DNA of 38,367 bases from assembly GCA_017420505.1 (NCBI GenBank), contig JAFOIY010000191.1:1-38367 (forward strand), written 5' to 3'. Position 1 is the first letter of the stretch, and the number at the start of each line of letters is the position of its first letter. Of this stretch, positions 24,665 to 33,007 are shown one piece after another. The notes under the pieces were generated by a model. The model saw nothing but the letters and a program-made list of their open reading frames with translations. It did no database searches and was not told where the DNA came from. Source of the DNA: Solobacterium sp. (GTDB lineage Bacteria; Bacillota_I; Bacilli_A; Erysipelotrichales; Erysipelotrichaceae). A program made the position numbers and the translations under genes.

Positions 24665-25365
24665 AGCAGTGCATCGATCTCGTGTTTCTTCAGGCGCCGG
24701 TATTCACCCCGCCTGAGCTTTCCGGCATCCAGATTCCCGTAGCGGACCCTGTCCAGCCGGGTGATGCGGAAGCCGAAGTGTTCCATCATCCGCCGTACTT
24801 CCCTGTTGCGTCCTTCAAAGATGGTAATCTGCAGGACGCTTTTGTTTTTGCCCGGATTGCGCAGTATGATCTTCACCTCTGCCGGCAGCGTCATCCCGTC
24901 TTCCAGTTCAATGCCGCGGCTCAGCTGTTCTGCCTGTTCATCCTGGATCAGTCCCTCAATGGCAGCTTCATACGTCTTCGGCAGATGATTCCTCGGGTGC
25001 ATCATCCGGTTGGCAAAATCACCGTCGTTCGTCAGCAGCAGTACTCCTGTCGTATCGTAATCCAGCCGTCCCACCGGATAGACCCGTTCCTTGACATCCA
25101 TCAGATCCAGAACGGTCTGCCTGCCCCGGTCATCTTTCCGTGTACATACGGTATGCAGGGGCTTGTTCATCAGCCAGAAGACCTTTTCTTCCTTCTGCAG
25201 CAGCTTCCCGTCCACTTCCACCGTATCCCGGCTGCTGACTTTTGTTCCAAGGGTGCGCACCGTTTCTCCGTTGACTTTTACCCTGCCTGCCAGGATCAGC
25301 TCCTCCGCTTTCCGGCGGGAAGCGATGCCGGCAGCCGCAATCACCTTCTGCAGCCGTTCTTCCAT
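24616..25365 (-). CDS. rluB: 23S rRNA pseudouridine synthase RluB/RsuA family
   Basis: Encodes 249 residues. An N-terminal S4 RNA-binding domain (about 1-60, RLQKVIAAAGIASRRKAEE) is followed by the RsuA/RluB catalytic domain. The catalytic aspartate is D102 in VGRLDYDTTG, and the EGRNREVRRM motif is present. By family it probably modifies U2605 of 23S rRNA, but RsuA-type specificity cannot be excluded. The stop is TAG. The ATG overlaps the TGA of the ParB-like gene by 1 nt (TGATG), so the two are translationally coupled. Confidence 0.9.
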   Translation of the reverse strand: MEERLQKVIAAAGIASRRKAEELILAGRVKVNGETVRTLGTKVSSRDTVEVDGKLLQKEEKVFWLMNKPLHTVCTRKDDRGRQTVLDLMDVKERVYPVGRLDYDTTGVLLLTNDGDFANRMMHPRNHLPKTYEAAIEGLIQDEQAEQLSRGIELEDGMTLPAEVKIILRNPGKNKSVLQITIFEGRNREVRRMMEHFGFRITRLDRVRYGNLDAGKLRRGEYRRLKKHEIDALLQLSADGGIVPGSGSM

Positions 25366-25640
25366 CAGTGCCGGTTCCTCGTATTGCCCCAGTACGCGCT
25401 TCCGGCCTTGGTGAAATCATCTGTGATCATCACCGGGACGCGGCGGTATTTATCATCCTTCTGCGCAAGAAGCGCACAGGCGGACAGCCTGCGGCGTCCG
25501 TCGGTGCAGTACCATCCTGCTTCATCCCTCGCAATCTGTACCGGTATGGCTACACCTCTTTCCGCGATGGAATCCAGCAGATCCCCCGGTTCTTTGTACT
25601 CCCAGCGGATCTCATTCAGATCGATCATCGTATTGATCAT
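25365..25640 (-). CDS. Small ParB-N-like domain protein (91 aa)
   Basis: A 91-residue protein that consists almost only of a ParB/Srx-like core. The segment IDLNEIRWEYKEPGDLLDSI is followed by ERGVAIPVQIARD, and DGRRRLSACALL resembles the GERR nucleotide-binding motif of ParB. The helix-turn-helix and dimer domains of ParB are absent, so a chromosome-partition role is unlikely. The ATG 25640 has AGGAG at 7-nt spacing. It overlaps the glucosaminidase gene by 29 nt and rluB by 1 nt. Function is unknown; CTP binding is only a possibility. Confidence 0.8.
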   Translation of the reverse strand: MINTMIDLNEIRWEYKEPGDLLDSIAERGVAIPVQIARDEAGWYCTDGRRRLSACALLAQKDDKYRRVPVMITDDFTKAGSAYWGNTRNRH

Positions 25641-28551
25641 CTTCCGTCTCCTGTGCTGCTTTGCGTATCTCATCGAGGCGCAGTACTTCCGTCTCAAAGA
25701 TTGTCAGTGCCTGCGTGACATCCACCGGAGGCAGCGGTTCCCTTGCCTTTTCCAGGTTGATCTCCTCCCGCCTGAGCAGCACTTCCTGCTCCAGACGCCT
25801 GCGCTGCCTGCGTGAGAGGATCATGCCCAGCAGGAACAGGACACCAGCACCGATCGTGATGTACATATAGATGTGTTCAAAGTCAAAGGAAGAGTTCGAA
25901 ATGCTCAGAGACTCCACCGGATCCTCCCCGGTATAGTGATTGGAGGTCCTTCTGCCGGATACCAGGTATTCACCGTCATGGTTGCCCATGAAGGTAATTG
26001 CGTTCGCTGTCTGCCGGGTATAGCACTTCTCTACATCCCCGTCCTCCGGGTCATAATAGAATACCGTGAACACTTCCCCTTCATCCGCACCGTCCGGCTT
26101 GCGTATGGTACAGAGGAACGGACCGTCCAGGCTGAACTCCGAATAGTTCCTGCGGAGGCTGAGCGTAAATGATTCATGCACGTCCGTATTCAGGAATTCC
26201 GCGGCGCTGCTCATGGATTCCAGCGCCTCCGGCGTTACACCGTCCCTGACCCGCACACGGTAGGTATCACGGAACAGGCTCTGCTTTTCCAGAGAATCGG
26301 AAAGCGGTACGGAGACCGACAGTCCCGATACCCCGGTCACATAGGCATTGTCTTCCAGAATGTAGCTGATCCTATCACCGACGACCATGCGCATGATGCG
26401 GTCGAAAGAACGCAGCTGGGTCTGAGTCAGATAAGGGATCGCGTGAGCGTCCAGATCGCTCTTGAGCGACAGCAGGTATTCCTTGTCGATTTCATCCAGA
26501 GAATCCCGGTGTTCATAGGTGCGCACTGTATCAACAATCCGGTTCTTCAGCTGCGTACGTACAGCGTCTGCCTCTGCGTTCACGACGATATCATAGCTGC
26601 ATTCCCGGCCTGCCCAGCGCACCTTGACACTGTAGTTCCCTGCTTTATCCATGGTATAGCCGGAAATCATCGCTGTTGTCAGATCCACGCTCTCCTCTTC
26701 GCCGTCCGCAAAGAAGACATGCACTTTGCCGCCTTTGACACTGATCCGGTCATAGACTTCGTAGTCCGTTCTCGGCAGGGTTTCCATTTCAATGCGGTCC
26801 ACTGCCCGCCACACCGCTGTGAACTCTGTATCTGCAGAGACACCGCTCGTTTCCTTGTTCCATCCGGCAAACAGATAGCCGTCCCTGTCCGGTACGGTGC
26901 ATACAGCATCCCGCCCGGCAGGCATTACGTAGGAAACGCTTTCCTGTCCGTCAGTGAAACGGCCGCCGTCTGTCGTAAAGCTGACACGGACCAGTCCGCT
27001 CTCTTCTCCCGTTCCGGGCAGGACGAGCTGAATATCCTCCGCCTTGATATAGCCGATATTGTTGGAGAAATCGTATTCATAGGTCAGGGCGACTTCCGAA
27101 TCTGCGTTCATCGTCGCTTCGCACTGGACCTTGTACCAGTAGGTATTATCGTTGTATACCTCGGAGATGATCACGAATGCTTCGTCAGGGTTTTCTCCGC
27201 TCAGATACAGCACCCTGGAGCCGTTTTCCGGATACTGATAGACCATGATGGTCTTCGCATCGGTCTTGATTCCCAGGGTTTCCTTCCCGCTGTCCGCTCC
27301 GCCGCAGGCTTCATCCAGCAAACGGTATCTCTCAGCAGCCTTTTCTCCCCAGTAGGGATCCGGTGAATAGGAAACGTTCATGCCGGATGACTTGTTGCCG
27401 AAGAATCCGCCGTGGAACTGCGATTTCAGCGGTGAACAGTAGGAACCGGAAATAAAGTACTTTGCGTGCGCATACAGTGAATTGGCCGGTGTATAGTAGC
27501 GCATGGCACCGGCTTCTTCATCGTTGTCATAGGCCGCGTGGGAGAACAGGTTGTTCCGTGAGAAGCTCAGGGAACTCCTGCCGCTGCCGGATTCTTCCTG
27601 GCTTACCGCCAGCATCATCAGTACATTCGCCCCGTACTCATAGGCATACTGCAGGAAGGATTCCTCCAGACCATAGTACTGGGAACGGGTCAGGGTATCA
27701 TCAAAGGAATCCTTGTCATCATCCCGGTAGGTATCCACCGGTCCCTTGATTCCCATGGATCCGTAGAACAGATCCCGGAGTTCCGCCAGTCCGGCAGAGC
27801 TGATGGAACGATGCGATACAAACTGATAGTAGTCATAGTACGGTTCTTCCGGATTCAGGCTGTGTTCCCTTGTACCGGCGATATAGTCCTCCAGCATCAG
27901 TACAAAGTCATCCTCGCTGTAGAAATAATGACCGTCATAGCTGCTGTAGTTCTCTCCTTCCTTCATCCAGGAGGGAGCCGGACCGTTGTTTATGATGCTG
28001 GCGTAGTAGTCATCCTTCATCTGGCCCTTGATCTCGTGGTAGAGGGTGCCTCCACTGACCGTATACCCGGACAGACGCACAGCAACCTCTTCCACGGGAA
28101 TGATGACCGCATCCTCCAGGGAGATCCTCGCCTTCAGCCCGGAAATCATCACGATCGCCTCCGACGCATGATCATTGGTACCGAGATACGCCGCATCCTT
28201 GCCGTAGCATCCGTTCAGCGTACCGCTCTGTCCATCAATGCTGGAAGTGTAGCGGACATCCACCGTACAGTCATCGGAACCGATATAAACGACCGCGTGC
28301 TCCGCTGCCAGGACCTTATCACGGAATACAATGCCGATGTTCTCGTAGTTGTTCCGCCGGTTCTGCATGGCATAGTGCGCGTAGGCGTAGTTGTAGAAGA
28401 CATCGATCTCTTCCCCTGCCGCAAAGTCCACAACATGATAAAAATCATCCTGAAAACGCAGCGGCGTGTTTTCCGCGTGCACAGGAAGCGGGTTGAGCAC
28501 TGCTGCACTCAGCAGTATAATCAGCAGTTTCTGTATCTTCTTCAAAAACAT
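25612..28551 (-). CDS. Secreted, membrane-anchored glucosaminidase (multi-domain)
   Basis: Encodes 979 residues. A signal peptide (1-26, cleavage after PVHA) is followed by an unassigned region (27-285). A glucosaminidase domain of the GH73/LytG type spans about 290-415, with likely catalytic Glu in AVSQEESGSG and NNLFSH. An SH3-like part (425-510), an InlB/Listeria-Bacteroides repeat (520-582, ending FAGWNKETSG and FTAVW) and an Ig-like domain (584-657) follow. A long unassigned region, one membrane helix (893-912), a basic stop-transfer and a 67-residue charged cytoplasmic tail complete it. It should cut peptidoglycan at the cell surface. The ATG has no proper ribosome site; TGG-TAAAAT ends 7 nt before it. 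Confidence 0.85.
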   Translation of the reverse strand: MFLKKIQKLLIILLSAAVLNPLPVHAENTPLRFQDDFYHVVDFAAGEEIDVFYNYAYAHYAMQNRRNNYENIGIVFRDKVLAAEHAVVYIGSDDCTVDVRYTSSIDGQSGTLNGCYGKDAAYLGTNDHASEAIVMISGLKARISLEDAVIIPVEEVAVRLSGYTVSGGTLYHEIKGQMKDDYYASIINNGPAPSWMKEGENYSSYDGHYFYSEDDFVLMLEDYIAGTREHSLNPEEPYYDYYQFVSHRSISSAGLAELRDLFYGSMGIKGPVDTYRDDDKDSFDDTLTRSQYYGLEESFLQYAYEYGANVLMMLAVSQEESGSGRSSLSFSRNNLFSHAAYDNDEEAGAMRYYTPANSLYAHAKYFISGSYCSPLKSQFHGGFFGNKSSGMNVSYSPDPYWGEKAAERYRLLDEACGGADSGKETLGIKTDAKTIMVYQYPENGSRVLYLSGENPDEAFVIISEVYNDNTYWYKVQCEATMNADSEVALTYEYDFSNNIGYIKAEDIQLVLPGTGEESGLVRVSFTTDGGRFTDGQESVSYVMPAGRDAVCTVPDRDGYLFAGWNKETSGVSADTEFTAVWRAVDRIEMETLPRTDYEVYDRISVKGGKVHVFFADGEEESVDLTTAMISGYTMDKAGNYSVKVRWAGRECSYDIVVNAEADAVRTQLKNRIVDTVRTYEHRDSLDEIDKEYLLSLKSDLDAHAIPYLTQTQLRSFDRIMRMVVGDRISYILEDNAYVTGVSGLSVSVPLSDSLEKQSLFRDTYRVRVRDGVTPEALESMSSAAEFLNTDVHESFTLSLRRNYSEFSLDGPFLCTIRKPDGADEGEVFTVFYYDPEDGDVEKCYTRQTANAITFMGNHDGEYLVSGRRTSNHYTGEDPVESLSISNSSFDFEHIYMYITIGAGVLFLLGMILSRRQRRRLEQEVLLRREEINLEKAREPLPPVDVTQALTIFETEVLRLDEIRKAAQETEDDQYDDRSE

Positions 28552-28558
28552 CCTAACT

Positions 28559-28567
28559 ATTTTACCA
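28559..28567 (-). promoter_or_regulatory. Extended -10 (TGG-TAAAAT) of the glucosaminidase gene
   Basis: The hexamer is at 28559-28564, TGG at 28565-28567; +1 would fall on or next to the ATG at 28551. Confidence 0.5.
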
Positions 28568-28588
28568 TGAACAGGCGGATATAGGAAA

Positions 28589-29194
28589 TCACTCGCTCAG
28601 AGCACACAGCGCCGCGGTAATTCCCTTCACCATATCCTCCAGGCTCATGCTCGGTACATCCATCCCCTTGTCTGTACTCTGTGCAGGCAGGAACGGTACA
28701 TGGATGAAGCCGCTCTTCTTGCCGGGATACTCCCGTTCCAGCCAGTAGCGGATACCGTACAGCACATGGTTGCAGATAAAGGTGCCGGCAGTATTGGATA
28801 CCGCTGCAGGTACACCTGCATCATTGATGTACTGTACAACCTTCTTCACCGGAATGCTGGCAAAGTAGGCATCCGGACCGTCTGCGTAGATCGCTTCATC
28901 GATGACCTGCTTCCCATCGTTGTCCGGGATCCGCTGGTCATCCACATTGATGCCGATCCGTTCCACCGTCAGCTTCGCCCGGCCGCCTGCCTGTCCCAGG
29001 GACAGGATGATGTCCGGGTCCGAACGCTTGATCTCTTCCCGGATCATATCAATGGACCGGTAGCGCACCACCGGCACCAGCATCGTAATGATCTTGGCGC
29101 TGTTGATGGTTTCCGGCAGCTGCTTCAGTATTTCAGCTGCGGGGTTGATCGTTTCTCCCCCGAAAGGTTCAAATCCTGTGACCAGTATCTTCAT
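28589..29194 (-). CDS. pcp: Pyroglutamyl-peptidase I
   Basis: Encodes 201 residues of peptidase family C15, which removes N-terminal pyroglutamate from peptides in the cytosol. The start MKILVTGFEPFGGETINPA is typical. The triad is E79 in TVERIG, C141 in GTFICNHVLYG and H165 in GFIHVPFLP. The ATG at 29194 has AGGAG 6 nt upstream and lies inside the end of the histidine kinase gene (26-nt overlap), so it is the third gene of the two-component operon. Confidence 0.94.
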   Translation of the reverse strand: MKILVTGFEPFGGETINPAAEILKQLPETINSAKIITMLVPVVRYRSIDMIREEIKRSDPDIILSLGQAGGRAKLTVERIGINVDDQRIPDNDGKQVIDEAIYADGPDAYFASIPVKKVVQYINDAGVPAAVSNTAGTFICNHVLYGIRYWLEREYPGKKSGFIHVPFLPAQSTDKGMDVPSMSLEDMVKGITAALCALSE

Positions 29195-30566
29195 TCTCTT
29201 CTCCTGCCGGCAGTGCAAACCAGAATGTACTGCCTTCTCCTTCCTTGCTGCGGACACCGTACTGCGCCCCGTGAAGCTCCAGGATCTCCTTCACGATTGC
29301 CAGTCCCAGTCCGCTTCCGCTCACCGGGCGCACATGGGTCCGGTCGACCTTGTAGTACCGTTCCCAGACGTCCTTCAGCTTTTCTTCCGGTATCCCTTCT
29401 CCGTGATCCTCCACTTCTGTGATCACCTGATTGTCCTGTCGGAAGCACCGGACACCGATCCTGCGGTCTTCCGCGGAGTAGTTCACTGCATTGCTCAGGA
29501 AGTTGTTGACGACCTGGGCAATCCGCTGTTCATCCGCACGGACGTACAGATGCTCTTCGGCGGAACACACGAATTCATACCCGTCCTGTACTTTGAAGAC
29601 ATCGTACTTGCGCAGTTCCCGGCGCACCAGCTCATCCATGCTGAACACTGAATACTGCAGGCTGATCCTTTCATCCTGCAGTCTGGACAGATCCAGCAGG
29701 TCATTGACCAGGCTGTTCAGCCGCCTGGATTCATCGATGATGACCTGCAGGTTCTCGTCTGTCTTCTCTCCCGGAATGTCCCGCATCATCTCACCGTATC
29801 CGCCGATCATGGTCAGCGGCGTACGCAGATCATGCGACACATTCGCCAGCAGATCCCGCTTGGCCCGGTCGGCTTTGCGGATATCCGCGGCTGCCTGTTC
29901 CAGGGTACGGTTCAGTTCCACGGCTTCCTTGAATACATTGGTGGATTCATCTGTATGGTAGCTGCCTTCCGGAAGACTCTCCGCCTCCCGGGTGATCTTC
30001 ACCAGCGGATCGCCGATCCACCGGTTCAGCACCAGTACCAGCAGCAGCGTTGCGATGACCAGAATCCCGGCGATGAACAACATCTGGACCCGCAGCGTAC
30101 GCACCGTTGCGTTCAGCGCCGTCAGATTGGTACTGACCATGATTACCGTACCATCCTCCTGTACACGGGTACTGACGATGCTCTGCAGTCCTTCCGCACC
30201 ATGCTTGTCTTCCAGGATGCTCAGCCAGCTGCCGCCGTTCTCCTCGGCAAGTCCGATCTGTTCCTGGATTTCCCATGGACTCATCCGGTTCAGTACACAG
30301 CCTACTGCCTGATCCGTTACTTCGTACGTATCCGCAACGATCCGGATGCAGGCATCGTTTTCCCTGCTCAGCCGGTAGACGCTGTCCAGGTATGTATCGG
30401 TATCCAAGGCTTCTGCGATCTGCTCAGTGACTGTATTGACACTGCGGATCTTGGAGTGGGTATACATCGGCTGCAGCAGTACTGCCTGGAAAATGAAAAT
30501 CAACGCAATGATGAGCACTGCGTAGATTCCCAGCAGCCTGCCGGTTTTATGTTTCAGATCAGGCAT
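29169..30566 (-). CDS. Sensor histidine kinase (HAMP-HisKA-HATPase)
   Basis: Encodes a 465-residue membrane sensor kinase. Two membrane helices (about 11-31 and 160-181) flank an extracytoplasmic sensor of about 125 residues. A HAMP domain (182-235), a HisKA domain with H245 in NVSHDLRTPLT, and an HATPase_c with N-box NNFLSNAVNYS, G1 DHGEGIP and GSGLGLAIV follow. The signal is not evident. The ATG at 30566 is inside the end of the regulator gene (8-nt overlap); TTG 30575 is possible. Partner of the adjacent OmpR-family regulator. Confidence 0.93.
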   Translation of the reverse strand: MPDLKHKTGRLLGIYAVLIIALIFIFQAVLLQPMYTHSKIRSVNTVTEQIAEALDTDTYLDSVYRLSRENDACIRIVADTYEVTDQAVGCVLNRMSPWEIQEQIGLAEENGGSWLSILEDKHGAEGLQSIVSTRVQEDGTVIMVSTNLTALNATVRTLRVQMLFIAGILVIATLLLVLVLNRWIGDPLVKITREAESLPEGSYHTDESTNVFKEAVELNRTLEQAAADIRKADRAKRDLLANVSHDLRTPLTMIGGYGEMMRDIPGEKTDENLQVIIDESRRLNSLVNDLLDLSRLQDERISLQYSVFSMDELVRRELRKYDVFKVQDGYEFVCSAEEHLYVRADEQRIAQVVNNFLSNAVNYSAEDRRIGVRCFRQDNQVITEVEDHGEGIPEEKLKDVWERYYKVDRTHVRPVSGSGLGLAIVKEILELHGAQYGVRSKEGEGSTFWFALPAGEENEDTGHRI

Positions 30567-31233
30567 CTTTTTCAAAGCGGTAGCCGACTCCTCTCAACGT
30601 TACAATGCATTTGCCGTAGGGACCGAGATTCTTTCTCAGAAGCTTCATATGTGTATCCAGCGTACGGTCATCTCCGAAATAGTTGTATCCCCACACATGC
30701 TCCAGAACAGCCTCTCTTGTTACAGCAATGCCCCGGTTGCGGATCAGATACACCAGCAGTTCATACTCCTTCGGCGAGAACGCCACCCGCTCCCCGTCAA
30801 CCGTTACCACACGTGCAGAATAATCCACTTCCAGACCGCCCATGACGAAACGGTCCTCTGCGGCTTCTCCGCCGGTGCGCTTGAGGATCGCCTTTACACG
30901 CATCATGAGTTCCTTGCCGGAGAACGGTTTGACAACATAGTCGTCGGCGCCGACATCGAAGCCATGGATCCGGTCGTATTCCTCGCCCAGCGCCGTCAGC
31001 ATGATCACGGGGATCTGCGGATTGAACCTGCGGATGTCCTTGACAGCCGAAAACCCGTCCAGCTCCGGCATCATGACATCCATGATCACCAGATCATAAT
31101 GCCGGCTGCGGCACATCTCCACCGCCTGCATCCCGTCCGGTGCTTCATCGGCCTCAAAGCCTTCATATACGGCGTATTTCCGGATCATCGTCCGGATGTT
31201 CGCTTCATCATCGACAATCAACAGTCTGGTCAT
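30559..31233 (-). CDS. OmpR/PhoB-family response regulator
   Basis: Encodes 224 residues. The receiver domain has D8/D9, the phosphorylation site D52 in VIMDVMMP, T/A switch ALG and the lysine in VVKPFS. A winged-helix DNA-binding domain (about 125-224) contains FSPKEYELLVYLIRNRG and VGYRFE. ATG 31233 is favoured because a TATACT ends 6 nt before it. There is no ribosome site, and the TTG at 31254 has none either. Direct repeats spaced by 11 bp lie upstream and may be its own operator. Confidence 0.94.
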   Translation of the reverse strand: MTRLLIVDDEANIRTMIRKYAVYEGFEADEAPDGMQAVEMCRSRHYDLVIMDVMMPELDGFSAVKDIRRFNPQIPVIMLTALGEEYDRIHGFDVGADDYVVKPFSGKELMMRVKAILKRTGGEAAEDRFVMGGLEVDYSARVVTVDGERVAFSPKEYELLVYLIRNRGIAVTREAVLEHVWGYNYFGDDRTLDTHMKLLRKNLGPYGKCIVTLRGVGYRFEKDA

Positions 31234-31239
31234 AGTGTG

Positions 31240-31274
31240 AGTATAGCTGTCCAATCTGAACTTCCGGTGAACTT
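31240..31274 (-). promoter_or_regulatory. Promoter and candidate operator of the response-regulator operon
   Basis: The -10 TATACT is at 31240-31245. The 7-bp repeat AAGTTCA occurs twice on the coding strand (31268-31274 and 31257-31263), offset by exactly 11 bp, where the -35 would be. This is the usual geometry of OmpR-family sites. Confidence 0.5.
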
Positions 31275-31275
31275 T

Positions 31276-32124
31276 CTACAATGTTTCGATGAGATCCGCG
31301 GCTTTCTTCAGCGGTTCTACTTCCAGGTCCTCAATATCGCCCGCATCGCTCGCCCTGGCATTCTTTTCATCCAGCGGAATTCTTGCCAGAACTTCTGTAC
31401 CGAACTTTGCGGCCACTTCTTCAATGTGCGATTCACCGAACACATACATCTTCCTGCCGCAGTCCGAGCACTCCACCCAGCTCATGTTCTCGACCAGGCC
31501 AAGTACTCTGATATTCATCATCCGGGCCATATTGATGGCCTTCTCTACGACCATGGATACCAGATCCTGCGGACTGGTGACCACGATAATCCCGTCCAGC
31601 GGGAAGGACTGGAAGGCGGTCAGAGGCACATCTCCGGTTCCCGGAGGCATATCTACGAACATATAGTCCACTCTGTCCCAGAACACTTCCTGATAGAACT
31701 GCTTGATCAGGCCGGCAACGACCGGACCGCGCCAGACGATGGGCTGGTCATCGCTCTGCAGCAGCATGTTCGAGGTAACGACCTGGATGCCGGTTTTTGT
31801 GAACGCCGGATACATCAGTTCCCCGTCTCCCATTGCTTTCTCTGTAACACCGAAGACCTTGCCCATGGAAGGACCGGTGATATCCGCGTCCAGTACGCCC
31901 GTACGGTATCCTCTGCGCTGCATCTCGGAAGCCAGTGCAGACGTTACGAACGACTTGCCAACACCGCCCTTGCCGGATACAATGCCGATCATTTTCCTGA
32001 TGGAAGAGCGCGGATGCGGCTCTATTCTGAAATCCGGTGCTCCGCCTGTCCGGGAAGGACAGTCTGTGCCGCAGGTTTCACATGCACCGTTGCAGCTTTC
32101 CGGATTCTGGTTTCTGTCTGTCAT
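31276..32124 (-). CDS. mrp: Mrp/NBP35 family Fe-S cluster carrier ATPase
   Basis: Encodes 282 residues of a ParA-like P-loop ATPase that assembles and delivers [4Fe-4S] clusters. The deviant Walker A is GIVSGKGGVGKS (about 38-49), with DADITGPS and DMPPGTGD following. C-terminal CSDC (CxxC) is the dimer-interface cluster site. The N-terminus has four cysteines, C11-x3-C15-x2-C18-x3-C22, as in NBP35-type proteins. The MIP18 domain of classical Mrp is absent. AAAGGAG lies 8 nt before ATG 32124. The stop codon is TAG. Confidence 0.92.
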   Translation of the reverse strand: MTDRNQNPESCNGACETCGTDCPSRTGGAPDFRIEPHPRSSIRKMIGIVSGKGGVGKSFVTSALASEMQRRGYRTGVLDADITGPSMGKVFGVTEKAMGDGELMYPAFTKTGIQVVTSNMLLQSDDQPIVWRGPVVAGLIKQFYQEVFWDRVDYMFVDMPPGTGDVPLTAFQSFPLDGIIVVTSPQDLVSMVVEKAINMARMMNIRVLGLVENMSWVECSDCGRKMYVFGESHIEEVAAKFGTEVLARIPLDEKNARASDAGDIEDLEVEPLKKAADLIETL

Positions 32125-32152
32125 GTTGTTTTCTCCTTTATGTCTATTCAGT

Positions 32153-32181
32153 ATTGTAGCAAAATTATCCCTGAATGCCAC
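32153..32181 (-). promoter_or_regulatory. Promoter of mrp (GTGGCA, 17 bp, TGC-TACAAT)
   Basis: -35 GTGGCA at 32176-32181, 17-bp spacer, -10 TACAAT at 32153-32158 with TGn. The leader is about 20 nt. Confidence 0.6.
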
Positions 32182-32187
32182 GGATTC

Positions 32188-32196
32188 TGTTATGAT
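32188..32196 (+). promoter_or_regulatory. Extended -10 (TGT-TATGAT) of the gene divergent from mrp
   Basis: TATGAT at 32191-32196 with TGT before it, 16 nt upstream of ATG 32213. Confidence 0.45.
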
Positions 32197-32212
32197 CCCT
32201 TTGGAGGTGCCT

Positions 32213-32956
32213 ATGCCTGTACATATCGAATGCTTTATCGATCCGGCCAATGAATCGGACCTGATTTCCGAGCTGCTTCATCTGCTGCAGAAGAGACCGG
32301 ACCATACATATACCAACAGTGAAAACCAGCATATTCTGTCTGTATACGATATCAAGGATACTGAGGGAGAAACGGTCCTGCAGGCTGCTTTCCATCTGGC
32401 GATGACCAACGGGATCATGGAGATCAAGGATCTGGATCTGGTGATTGCGGACAGCCCTGTACTGGACATGGAATACGTCTTCCGGCTGGATCTCCCGCAG
32501 GAAGGCAATGAATGCTATGAGGCAGTCATACAGGACCAGCACATCCAGGCAGAGACCGTCAGCCGGGAGCGGATTCCCGGAAAGCTTGAGGGCACTGTAC
32601 AGAGAACCGCAGTCTGTCTGTTTCCGTTCGACTATACGCTCTATTCTACGGAAGAAGCTTTCCATGTGGACTTTCCCGACGAACCCGAACCGTTCCTCGC
32701 TCTTTCCGGCAGTCTTCTGCCGAAGGAAGGATCGTCGGAAACCTTCTCCTTCATCATCGGTACCATCGTTTCCGGACGGACCCATTACCTGCAGTTCGGT
32801 GATCTCCTGTGCGGATGTACCATCCTGCAGGTGAATACCCCTGTAGGCATCCTGCCTGCCATCGTCTCTCTCGATGCCAATGAGGAACTCCAGGAAGGAA
32901 CCATCATCGCCATGTACTGCGATGTCAAAGCCAATCTGGCCGTAGACGATGCCTGA
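32213..32956 (+). CDS. Protein of unknown function (247 aa)
   Basis: I do not recognise this 247-residue acidic protein. It has no signal peptide or membrane helix. The N-terminal half (HIECFIDPANESDLISELL, cited in part) is alpha/beta-like. The C-terminal part contains FIIGTIVSGRTHYLQFGDLL and a small-beta-barrel-like end. GGAGG lies 5 nt before ATG 32213; the in-frame ATG 32193 overlaps the -10. It is divergent from mrp and ends at its own terminator. Real gene, role unknown. Confidence 0.75.
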   Translation: MPVHIECFIDPANESDLISELLHLLQKRPDHTYTNSENQHILSVYDIKDTEGETVLQAAFHLAMTNGIMEIKDLDLVIADSPVLDMEYVFRLDLPQEGNECYEAVIQDQHIQAETVSRERIPGKLEGTVQRTAVCLFPFDYTLYSTEEAFHVDFPDEPEPFLALSGSLLPKEGSSETFSFIIGTIVSGRTHYLQFGDLLCGCTILQVNTPVGILPAIVSLDANEELQEGTIIAMYCDVKANLAVDDA

Positions 32957-32984
32957 TTGCCTGAATACACCAGGTCATTGAACC

Positions 32985-33007
32985 GGATTCCGCAGGGAAT
33001 CCTTTTT
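32985..33007 (+). terminator. Terminator of the unknown gene upstream of ktrB
   Basis: GGATTCC/GGAATCC (7 bp) around GCAG, followed by TTTTT. Its T run is also the beginning of the first KdpE-like repeat. Confidence 0.88.

Noticed and set aside
26176-27366. A 396-codon plus-strand frame opposite the glucosaminidase
   Set aside because: Shadow of the large minus-strand gene.
32125-32250. A longer Mrp N-terminus
   Set aside because: It would cross the mrp promoter and overlap the divergent gene; ATG 32124 has AAAGGAG upstream.
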